From positions 1-19,917 of the forward strand of contig JALSPT010000013.1 of assembly GCA_026985785.1 (NCBI GenBank): a stretch of 19,917 bases of DNA, read 5' to 3'. The notes under the pieces were generated by a model, which was given only the letters and a program-made list of their open reading frames with translations, did no database searches and was not told the origin of the DNA. Positions 13,984 through 19,917 of this stretch are shown here, in pieces (position 1 is the stretch's first letter; the number at the start of each line of letters is the position of its first letter). The position numbers and the translations under genes were made by a program. Source of the DNA: Anaerolineales bacterium (GTDB taxonomy: Bacteria > Chloroflexota > Anaerolineae > Anaerolineales > DRMV01).

Positions 13984-15240
13984 ATGTTGCGACCTTTTTG
14001 GCACCGTTTTCTTTTGGGCGTGCTGAGCGCGCTGATTGTGCTCGTTGGGATTTACTGGCTGCCGCCGGTTCATCGCCGCCTGGCTTGGCGGGTGGATGCA
14101 GCGGAAACCACCCTGCGAATGCTGCTGCACCCTGTGCCCGCTGCGCCCCCTGCCCCCCAGGAAGCCGCGCCTGTTGGCACGGCGATGCCAGCCACGCCGC
14201 TCCCTGCCTCCCCCACGCCGACGCCCACGCTTTCCCCAACCCCCGGCCCAACCGCCACACCGACGCCCTCCCCCACGCCTCTGCCCCCTCAGGTGTTGCT
14301 CAAGCCCCCCAAGTGGGAATCACAGGACTGGAACGACTGCGGCCCCACCACCTTAGCCCTTTACCTCCGCTGGTGGGGCTGGCAGGGCGACCAGTACGAT
14401 ATTTCTCGCGTGGTCAAGCCCAAGCGAGGCGATCGCAATGTCAACGTGGAAGAACTGGTGGGCTTCGTCAATACCCGCGTGCGTGGTATGAGCGCCATCT
14501 ATCGCGTGGGTGGGGATTTGGCAGTGCTCAAGAGGGTGATCGCCGCAGGTATGCCGGTGATGATCGAGGAGAGTATGCACTTCCGGGAAAAATACTGGCC
14601 CAACGACGACCAGTGGGGTGCACATTACCTGCTCATCACCGGCTACGACGACGCCACGAGCGAATTCGTCACCCAGGACTCGTTTCGCGGCCCCGACCGC
14701 CGTGTGGCTTACGACGAACTGCGCCGCAATTGGGAGGCGTTCAACTTCGTTTACATCCTGGTTTTCCCCAACGGGCGACTGGAGCAGATCAAGCGCCTGC
14801 TGGGGGAAGATTGGAACACCGACACCAACCGCACGCGGGCGTTGGAAAAAGCGCGTGCTGCCACGCAAGCCGACCCCGATGATGCTTTCGCGTGGTTCAA
14901 CCTGGGCACCAACCTGCTTTACTTTGAACGCTATGGCGAGGCAGCCCAGGCCTACGACAAAGCCCTGAAACTCGGGCTGCCGCAACGCTTTTTGCGCTAT
15001 CAATTTGGCCCTTTCATCGCCTACTTTCACACGGCGCGCTTCAACGACCTGCTCAACCTCGCCGACTACGCGCTAAAAGTCACGCCTAACTCCGAGGAAG
15101 CCCACCTCTGGCGCGGCTGGGCACTTTACCGCCTGGGGAAAAAGCGCGAAGCGATTGCCGAATTTCGGGCTGCTCTCGAGGCCAATCCCCGCTACGAAGA
15201 TGCACTCTACGCGTTGCGCTTTTTGGGTGTGATGCCATGA
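13984..15240 (+). CDS. Membrane-anchored C39-like cysteine peptidase with C-terminal TPR repeats
   Basis: This 418-residue protein begins with a transmembrane or signal-anchor helix (residues 8-26), then a Pro/Thr/Ala-rich linker (about 50-102) made of PTPT-like units. A C39-type papain-fold domain follows (about 105-262): the nucleophile C119 in WNDCGPTT, H214 in WGAHYLLITGYDD and D232 in TQDSF form a plausible triad. TPR helices fill about 285-412. The topology places peptidase and TPRs outside the cytoplasm, with the linker acting as a wall spacer. C39 enzymes in bacteriocin exporters cut leader peptides at double glycine, but no ABC transporter is here, so this is the stand-alone type with unknown substrate. 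The ATG at 13984 is chosen for the AAAGGA site at 13968 and the clean anchor; an upstream in-frame ATG would run into miaB. Confidence 0.85.
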   Translation: MLRPFWHRFLLGVLSALIVLVGIYWLPPVHRRLAWRVDAAETTLRMLLHPVPAAPPAPQEAAPVGTAMPATPLPASPTPTPTLSPTPGPTATPTPSPTPLPPQVLLKPPKWESQDWNDCGPTTLALYLRWWGWQGDQYDISRVVKPKRGDRNVNVEELVGFVNTRVRGMSAIYRVGGDLAVLKRVIAAGMPVMIEESMHFREKYWPNDDQWGAHYLLITGYDDATSEFVTQDSFRGPDRRVAYDELRRNWEAFNFVYILVFPNGRLEQIKRLLGEDWNTDTNRTRALEKARAATQADPDDAFAWFNLGTNLLYFERYGEAAQAYDKALKLGLPQRFLRYQFGPFIAYFHTARFNDLLNLADYALKVTPNSEEAHLWRGWALYRLGKKREAIAEFRAALEANPRYEDALYALRFLGVMP

Positions 15241-15265
15241 GATGCACCAGCGGCTATAGATGGGA

Positions 15266-15271
15266 TACAAT
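15266..15271 (+). promoter_or_regulatory. Candidate -10 box for a leaderless membrane glycosyltransferase transcript
   Basis: TACAAT is followed by TACCCC and the ATG at 15278, the same 6-nt spacing and almost the same bases as the YbaK promoter at 1900-1888 (13 of 15 positions identical from the -10 box through the ATG). No Shine-Dalgarno sequence precedes this ATG. A weaker TATAGA at 15255-15260 is an alternative that would give a leader of roughly 10 nt. Confidence 0.45.
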
Positions 15272-15277
15272 TACCCC

Positions 15278-16867
15278 ATGCGAGCGCAGCGATGGGCGTT
15301 ATGGGTAACGGCAGCCGTGGCGTTGGCGTGGGGATGGAAGGCTTTTTGGCTGGGGAACCAGGCTTTTCCTTTCCACGCCGATGAGGCGGTGGTGGGGTTG
15401 ATGGCGCGCCATATTCTGGCCGGCGAGCGCCCGACTTTTTTCTACGGCCAGGCCTATATGGGCAGTTTGGATGCCTTTCTGGTCGCGGGGGGCTTTGCCC
15501 TCGCGGGCGTGCATGTGTGGGTCATCCGGGCGGTGCAGGCGCTGCTCTACGGCGGCACCATTGCGCTCAGCGCCCTGCTGGCGCGAGAGGTATGGGGGGA
15601 CGGGCGGGCAGCGATAGCTACCGCGCTGCTGCTGGCCGTGCCCACGGTGAACATGACGCTCTACACCACGGTCAGCCTGGGCGGCTACGGGGAGGCGCTG
15701 CTCATCGGCACGGCGCTGCTGTTGCTGGCGCTCAGCCGCTGGGGGGAACGCCCGCTTGGGGCAGCACTGTGGGGCTTGCTGGCTGGGCTGGGGCTGTGGG
15801 CGTTTGGCCTGACCTTGGTGTATGCCGCGTCGGCGGGGCTGTATCTGCTGTGGCGCTGGCGGCGGAAGGGGAGGCGGCAAACTTTTGCTTTGCTGGGTGC
15901 GGCGGTGGTGGGCGGCGTAATCGGGGCCGCACCGTGGTGGCTTTACGGCTTGCATCACGGTTGGGTGGCGCTGGTGCGTGAATTGACCGGCTCGGCCATT
16001 GCCGTGGAGGGCGGCGCCTGGCCTGCTCGTATCCTGCGCCACACGGTGTATTTCCTGCTGCTCGGCCTGCCGGTGACGCTTGGGTTGCGCCCGCCGTGGG
16101 ATGTGGGCCTGTTGGTTGGGCCGCTGGCGGTGCTCGTTGCGGCGGTGTATGCCTGGGGCGCCATGGCGCTCTGGCAGGTGCGCCGCCACCTTTCGGCGAC
16201 GGCGTGGCCGCTCTTAGGCGTGGCGCTGGCGGTGGTGGGTGGTTTTGTGTTCACTTCCTTCGGCGCTGACCCCTCGGGGCGCTATTTCCTGCCCCTCACT
16301 CAGATGGCTGCCGTGGGGCTGGGCGGCTGGCTGGCGCGGCTGCGCTGGCGCGGCCGCGCCGTGGGTTGGGCAGTGCTGGGGCTGCTGATTTTGTTTCATG
16401 CCGCGAGCACGGCGCAGGCCGCCGCCAACCCCTACCGCCTGACCACCCAGTTCGCGCCCGATGCCCGCGTGCATCCCGATGCCAACGCCCGCCTGGCCGC
16501 CTTTCTCGCCGCCCACGGCGAAACCCGCGGCTACACCACCTATTGGGCGGCCTACCCGCTGGCTTTTCTCTCGGATGAGCGGTTGATCTTCGTCCCTCGT
16601 TTGCCGTATCATGAAGACTTGCGCTATACGCCCCGCGATGATCGCTACCCACCCTACGATGCCTTGGTAGCCGCCGCGCCGCGGGTGGCTTACGCCACGC
16701 TGCACCGCCCGCCCCTGGAAGCCTGCTTGCGGCGCGCCTTTGCCGTCCACGGTCTGACCTGGCAAGAGGCCACCGTGAGCGATTACCGCGTGTTCTACGC
16801 CTTGAGCGTCCCGCTTGCCCCCGAAACCTTCCTGCCCGCTTGTAAGGAGCAAACGCATGGAGAATGA
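15278..16867 (+). CDS. GT-C (PMT/ArnT-like) membrane glycosyltransferase
   Basis: This 529-residue polytopic protein has the N-terminal signature of dolichyl- or polyprenyl-phosphate-sugar-dependent glycosyltransferases: a first helix (about 7-24), then FHADEAVVGLMARHIL with the acidic D35-E36 in the first external loop, followed by GERPTFFYGQAYMGSLDA (49-66). Around ten further helices extend to about residue 390, and the C-terminal 140 residues are soluble and extracytoplasmic. Such enzymes move a sugar from a lipid carrier to protein or glycolipid on the outer face of the membrane; the acceptor is unknown. The start at 15278 is chosen because the ATG at 15260 lies upstream of the proposed -10 box. 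The final 11 bp overlap the next gene. Confidence 0.8.
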   Translation: MRAQRWALWVTAAVALAWGWKAFWLGNQAFPFHADEAVVGLMARHILAGERPTFFYGQAYMGSLDAFLVAGGFALAGVHVWVIRAVQALLYGGTIALSALLAREVWGDGRAAIATALLLAVPTVNMTLYTTVSLGGYGEALLIGTALLLLALSRWGERPLGAALWGLLAGLGLWAFGLTLVYAASAGLYLLWRWRRKGRRQTFALLGAAVVGGVIGAAPWWLYGLHHGWVALVRELTGSAIAVEGGAWPARILRHTVYFLLLGLPVTLGLRPPWDVGLLVGPLAVLVAAVYAWGAMALWQVRRHLSATAWPLLGVALAVVGGFVFTSFGADPSGRYFLPLTQMAAVGLGGWLARLRWRGRAVGWAVLGLLILFHAASTAQAAANPYRLTTQFAPDARVHPDANARLAAFLAAHGETRGYTTYWAAYPLAFLSDERLIFVPRLPYHEDLRYTPRDDRYPPYDALVAAAPRVAYATLHRPPLEACLRRAFAVHGLTWQEATVSDYRVFYALSVPLAPETFLPACKEQTHGE

Positions 16868-18308
16868 CGACGTCCGTCGCAATCTGGACCGCCTGGTGGC
16901 CATGCTTACCCTGTTGCTGGTATTCCTCATTGCTGCCCGTTACACCATCGGCCCTGATACCTGGTGGCACTTGCGCGCCGGGGCGTGGATCTGGCAACAC
17001 AAGGCTCTGCCGATGGTGGATCCTTTTTCTTTCACCAAAGCCGGCGCACCCTGGCATTATCCCGGCGGCGTGATCGAGGTGTGGATGTACGGCCTGTACC
17101 GTCTTGGCGGCTTGGGAATGCTCAATCTCTGGACGGCGGGGATGGTGACGCTGACTTTTGCGGTTGTATGGGCTACGGCCAAAGCCCATCCGCTGTTGAA
17201 GGCGGCTTTCGTGTTGCTGGGGGCGCTGACCGCGTCGCCCCACTGGATGGCGCGCCCTTTCTTGATGACCGTGTTGTTGACGGCGCTGTTCATCTACCTG
17301 CTGGAACGCTGGCGCGCTGGCCATCGTTGGGCATTGTGGGCGCTGCCGATGCTGATGGTGCTCTGGGTCAACAGCCACGGCGGCTACATTCTGGGGGTAG
17401 TGTGGTGGGGGGTGTATTTTGTGGCGGCTTGGGGGCGATGTGTGCTGGCGGCTGAGCGCCCTTCTTGCCGCCCCGCGGTCCAATTGACCGCTGTGGGCGC
17501 GCTGCTGGTCGTCGCGATGCTGCTCAATCCCTACGGCGCGGAGATGCTGCGTTATCCCTTCTATACCCTCCACATGAAAGCCACCAAAGCCCTCATCGCC
17601 GAGTGGCAATCGCCCGATTTCCACCGCCCGATTTTCCTGCCGCTTTTGGTGATGCTGCTGTTGTTGGTGCTGGGGGCAGGGTGGTCGGCGCGCCGCTGGC
17701 GGCTGGAAGCAGGCTTGTTGGCCGCAGGCATGGTGCACATGGTGCTCAACTGGCAGCGCAATGTGGATGTGTTTGCCGTGGTGACGGCCCCCATCCTGGC
17801 GCAAACATGGGAAACCGTGTTTCAGCATGCCGCCTGGCGGCTGCCTGTTTGGAAGGTGAAGGAGCAAACCCGTCCGCACCCGCGCCTCAACCTGGCGTTG
17901 GTGGCTCTGATGGCGCTGGCGGCTTTTGGAAAAGCGGGTGTCTTCGCGTTGCCTTCTGTCAACGCCACGCTGACGGCACGCAATTACCCCGTGGGCGCGG
18001 TAGAATATCTCCGGCAGCACCACCCGCCCGGCCACCTGTTCAACGACTACAATTGGGGCGGCTACCTCACGTGGGCGTTGCCCGCTTACCCCGTCTTTGT
18101 GGATGGGCGCGCCGATCTGTACGGCGATGACTTTCTGGAGCAGGTGGTGCGGGTGATGCGCGCCCAGCCGGGCTGGCAAGGTGTGTTGGATTATTGGGAT
18201 GTCCGGCTGGTGCTCATCCGAGGCGACGCCCCCCTGGCCGAGGCGCTGCCTGCCGAGGGGTGGCGGCTGCTGTACGCCGATGACCAGAGTGTGCTCTATG
18301 GGCGCTAA
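16857..18308 (+). CDS. GT-C-like polytopic membrane protein, function unassigned
   Basis: This 483-residue protein has a first helix at about 12-29, then an external motif IGPDTWWHLRAGAWIW (31-46) and LPMVDPFSFTKAGAPW (51-66), which is a recurrent pattern in a GT-C-like family found often in Chloroflexota and other phyla. About ten hydrophobic helices follow, then a soluble C-terminal part (about residue 380 on) containing HLFNDYNWGGYLTW and VFVDGRADLYGDDF. The conserved acidic residues near the first helix (D34, D55) are consistent with a lipid-linked sugar transferase, but the activity is unproven. The ATG at 16857 has AAGGAG at 16844-16849 inside the end of the previous gene and overlaps it by 11 bp, so the two are coupled and may act together. 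Confidence 0.75.
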   Translation: MENDDVRRNLDRLVAMLTLLLVFLIAARYTIGPDTWWHLRAGAWIWQHKALPMVDPFSFTKAGAPWHYPGGVIEVWMYGLYRLGGLGMLNLWTAGMVTLTFAVVWATAKAHPLLKAAFVLLGALTASPHWMARPFLMTVLLTALFIYLLERWRAGHRWALWALPMLMVLWVNSHGGYILGVVWWGVYFVAAWGRCVLAAERPSCRPAVQLTAVGALLVVAMLLNPYGAEMLRYPFYTLHMKATKALIAEWQSPDFHRPIFLPLLVMLLLLVLGAGWSARRWRLEAGLLAAGMVHMVLNWQRNVDVFAVVTAPILAQTWETVFQHAAWRLPVWKVKEQTRPHPRLNLALVALMALAAFGKAGVFALPSVNATLTARNYPVGAVEYLRQHHPPGHLFNDYNWGGYLTWALPAYPVFVDGRADLYGDDFLEQVVRVMRAQPGWQGVLDYWDVRLVLIRGDAPLAEALPAEGWRLLYADDQSVLYGR

Positions 18309-18318
18309 GGAGGATGCG

Positions 18319-18618
18319 ATGACCTCGCCTGCGATGAACGAAGCACGCCTGCACGCCACCGTGCGCGGGCGGGTGCAGGGTGTGGGCTACCGCAACTTCG
18401 CTCTGCAAACCGCACGGCGGCTGGGCGTGCGCGGTTGGGTGCGCAACCGCATCGATGGCACGGTGGAGGTGGTGGCCGAAGGGCCACGCTCGGTCGTGGA
18501 AGCCTTTCTCGAAGCCTTGCGCCGTGGGCCGGCCATGGCCTACGTCACCGCGGTGGAGACCGAGTGGGAGGCACCCCAGGGCGAAGCCGCACCCTTCCGC
18601 GTGCGCGGCACCGTGTGA
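18319..18618 (+). CDS. acyP: Acylphosphatase
   Basis: This 99-residue protein is a complete acylphosphatase: GRVQGVGYRNF (17-27) contains the catalytic R25, and GWVRNR (39-44) contains the catalytic N43, both in the expected places. The enzyme hydrolyses carboxyl-phosphate bonds, for example in 1,3-bisphosphoglycerate, acetyl phosphate and carbamoyl phosphate, in the cytoplasm. The ATG at 18319 is preferred because TAAGGAGG (18306-18313) combines the preceding stop codon with a ribosome binding site at 5-nt spacing. A second ATG five codons later is possible. The gene is tightly linked to the membrane protein upstream (10 bp) and to the DHH protein downstream (29 bp), in a run ending in pgk. 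Confidence 0.95.
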   Translation: MTSPAMNEARLHATVRGRVQGVGYRNFALQTARRLGVRGWVRNRIDGTVEVVAEGPRSVVEAFLEALRRGPAMAYVTAVETEWEAPQGEAAPFRVRGTV

Positions 18619-18647
18619 TCACCTGACGACCGAAGGCTGGAGATCTC

Positions 18648-19541
18648 ATGTCTACCCTTTGCTTACACCACAACGACGCCGATGGCCGCGCTTCCGCGGC
18701 CATCGTGCGCCGCTTTTACGGCCCCGAAACCGCCTGTCACGAAATGAACTACGGCGACCCCGTGCCCTGGGAGACCGTCGAGGAAGCCCAGCGGGTGGTG
18801 GTGGTCGATTTTTCCCTGCCGCCCGAAACCATGCGCCGCCTGGCCGCAGGGCGGGAGTTCATCTGGATCGACCATCACAAGACTTCCCTCGAAGCGCTGG
18901 CCGCGGAAGCCGAGCAGCGCGGCTGGCCCGGCCTGCGGGATACTTCGGAGGCGGCCTGTGTGCTCACCTGGCGCTTCTTCTTCCCCGACCAGCCGGTGCC
19001 GCGCGCCGTGGTGCTCATCGGCGACCGCGACATCTGGCGCTGGGCTGAGGCCGATACCGGCGCTTTCAACGCCGGCCTGTACGCCGAGGAAGACACTTCG
19101 CCCTGCAACGACGCCCTCTGGCAGCCTTTGCTGGACGACGACCCCGCTGCCCTGCAACGCCTGCTCAGCCGCGGCGAAATCCTGCACACCAGCCGCCTCC
19201 GCGAGGTGCGCCGCACGGTGGACAACAAGGGCTTCGAGGTGGTCTTCGAGGGGCACCGCACCTTGGCCGTCAACGCCCGCGGCAGCGGCGAGATGGGGGA
19301 ATACATCCGCCAACGGGGCTACACCTTGGGCTATTGCTACGCCGATGCCTGGCACAACGACGAACTGTACACCTTCGTCACCCTGTATTCCGACCAGGTG
19401 GATGTCTCGGAGATTGCCCGCAAATTCGGCGGCGGTGGGCATCCGGGCGCGGCGGGGTTCGGCTTCCCCCGCGGCGCGACGCCTTTTCCGCCCGGCTCGG
19501 CCTGGCATTGGCCGCCGCCCGGCGCCCGGCAGGAAGCCTGA
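18648..19541 (+). CDS. DHH-family phosphoesterase
   Basis: This 297-residue protein has the DHH superfamily motifs: HNDADGRASA (8-17) with D10 and D12, VVVDFS (51-56) with D54, IDHHKTS (74-80) and the DHHA1-type glycine loop GGGGHPGAAGF (261-271). These bind two metal ions (usually Mn) and the phosphate. Family members include oligoribonuclease NrnA, c-di-AMP phosphodiesterases and RecJ-like nucleases; the order of motifs and the length fit an NrnA-like or related small phosphoesterase, without the N-terminal PAS/GGDEF parts of GdpP. The exact substrate is not visible. The ATG at 18648 has GGAGA at 18639-18643. The last 25 or so residues, rich in Pro, Gly and Trp, look like a variable tail. 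Confidence 0.85.
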   Translation: MSTLCLHHNDADGRASAAIVRRFYGPETACHEMNYGDPVPWETVEEAQRVVVVDFSLPPETMRRLAAGREFIWIDHHKTSLEALAAEAEQRGWPGLRDTSEAACVLTWRFFFPDQPVPRAVVLIGDRDIWRWAEADTGAFNAGLYAEEDTSPCNDALWQPLLDDDPAALQRLLSRGEILHTSRLREVRRTVDNKGFEVVFEGHRTLAVNARGSGEMGEYIRQRGYTLGYCYADAWHNDELYTFVTLYSDQVDVSEIARKFGGGGHPGAAGFGFPRGATPFPPGSAWHWPPPGARQEA

Positions 19542-19578
19542 GCCAGCCAACACACCCCTGCTTATTTGGAGGTCGATC

Positions 19579-19917
19579 ATGTTCCGCAAGAAAACCGTGC
19601 GCGACGTGGACGTCGCTGGCAAGAAAGTGCTCGTGCGGGTGGATTTCAATGTTCCGTTGAAAGATGGGCGGGTGGCCGACGACACCCGCATTCGGGCGGC
19701 CATCCCCACCCTCGAATACCTGCTGCAGCAGGGGGCGGCGGTGGTGCTGATGTCCCATTTGGGGCGTCCGAAGGGCAAGCGCGTGCCCGATCTTTCGCTG
19801 CGCCCGGTGGCTGCTCATCTGGCCGAACTCTTGGGGCTGCCCGTCGCCTTTGCCGAGGATTGCGTCGGCGAGGCGGCGCAGCAGGCCAAAGCCGCGTTGC
19901 AGCCCGGCCAGGTGCTG
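19579..19917 (+). CDS. pgk: Phosphoglycerate kinase, N-terminal part
   Basis: The first 113 residues are present; the gene runs off the right edge. VLVRVDFNVPL (17-27) is the phosphoglycerate-binding signature, and MSHLGRPKG (58-66) is the second conserved N-domain motif. Pgk transfers phosphate from 1,3-bisphosphoglycerate to ADP in glycolysis, or runs in reverse in gluconeogenesis. The ATG at 19579 has GGAGG at 19568-19572. It lies 37 bp after the DHH gene and may share its transcript. No gap gene is seen upstream, so the usual gap-pgk pairing, if present, would have to be on the other side. Confidence 0.97.
   Translation, partial: MFRKKTVRDVDVAGKKVLVRVDFNVPLKDGRVADDTRIRAAIPTLEYLLQQGAAVVLMSHLGRPKGKRVPDLSLRPVAAHLAELLGLPVAFAEDCVGEAAQQAKAALQPGQVL

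Noticed and set aside
14206..14285. Short tandem-like CCC-ACG repeats, considered as a possible repeat array
   Set aside because: They encode the Pro/Thr linker of the C39 protein, with irregular units and no spacers, so they are neither CRISPR nor an independent repeat element.
16296..18359. A 687-codon open frame on the minus strand across both GT-C-like genes
   Set aside because: It has a His/Gln/Pro/Arg-rich composition without domains and lies antisense to two well-supported membrane proteins; it is a GC-rich shadow frame.

Overview
The window is about 20 kb of GC-rich, gene-dense bacterial chromosome. It holds 20 protein genes (two cut by the window edges), no rRNA, no tRNA that I can see and no CRISPR array. 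The gene families and styles suggest a member of the Chloroflexota, probably Anaerolineae-like: a STAND ATPase/TPR regulator, GT-C membrane proteins of the 'DTWWHL...DPFSFT' type, and an S16-KhpA pair. This is a judgement from family resemblance; no phylogeny was run.

Left part, minus strand (1-1888): the start of khpA, rpsP, an M23 metallopeptidase and a YbaK-type tRNA deacylase. A strong intrinsic terminator lies between rpsP and khpA. A 60-bp divergent promoter region then leads to a plus-strand pair (1949-4137): a 3-hydroxyisobutyrate-dehydrogenase-family enzyme whose stop codon overlaps the GTG start of a PAP2/Aur1-like membrane protein.

Right behind the PAP2 stop codon is a 166-bp MITE-like element (4138-4303). 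It has 15-bp terminal inverted repeats (14/15 matching) and an exact 7-bp target duplication, TGAATGA, one copy of which carries the PAP2 stop codon. Facing it is a minus-strand surface-polysaccharide cluster (GT2 glycosyltransferase, polyprenyl-phosphate sugar transferase, NAD-dependent epimerase; 7781 to 4367) with 4- to 5-nt junctions. Upstream on the same strand are RidA, a 1120-residue GGDEF / degenerate AAA / intact STAND ATPase / TPR protein, a creatininase-family amidohydrolase and miaB.

From 13984 to the right edge everything is on the plus strand: an exported C39-like peptidase with TPRs, two overlapping GT-C-like membrane proteins, acylphosphatase, a DHH phosphoesterase, and the first 113 codons of pgk. 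Acylphosphatase can hydrolyse 1,3-bisphosphoglycerate, which is also the substrate of Pgk, so that neighbourhood may be metabolically meaningful.

The most interesting signals are the MITE with its intact target duplication, the multidomain GGDEF-STAND-TPR regulator with one dead and one live nucleotide-binding module, and two near-identical -10 boxes that sit exactly 6 nt before an ATG (1888 minus, 15278 plus), consistent with leaderless transcripts.
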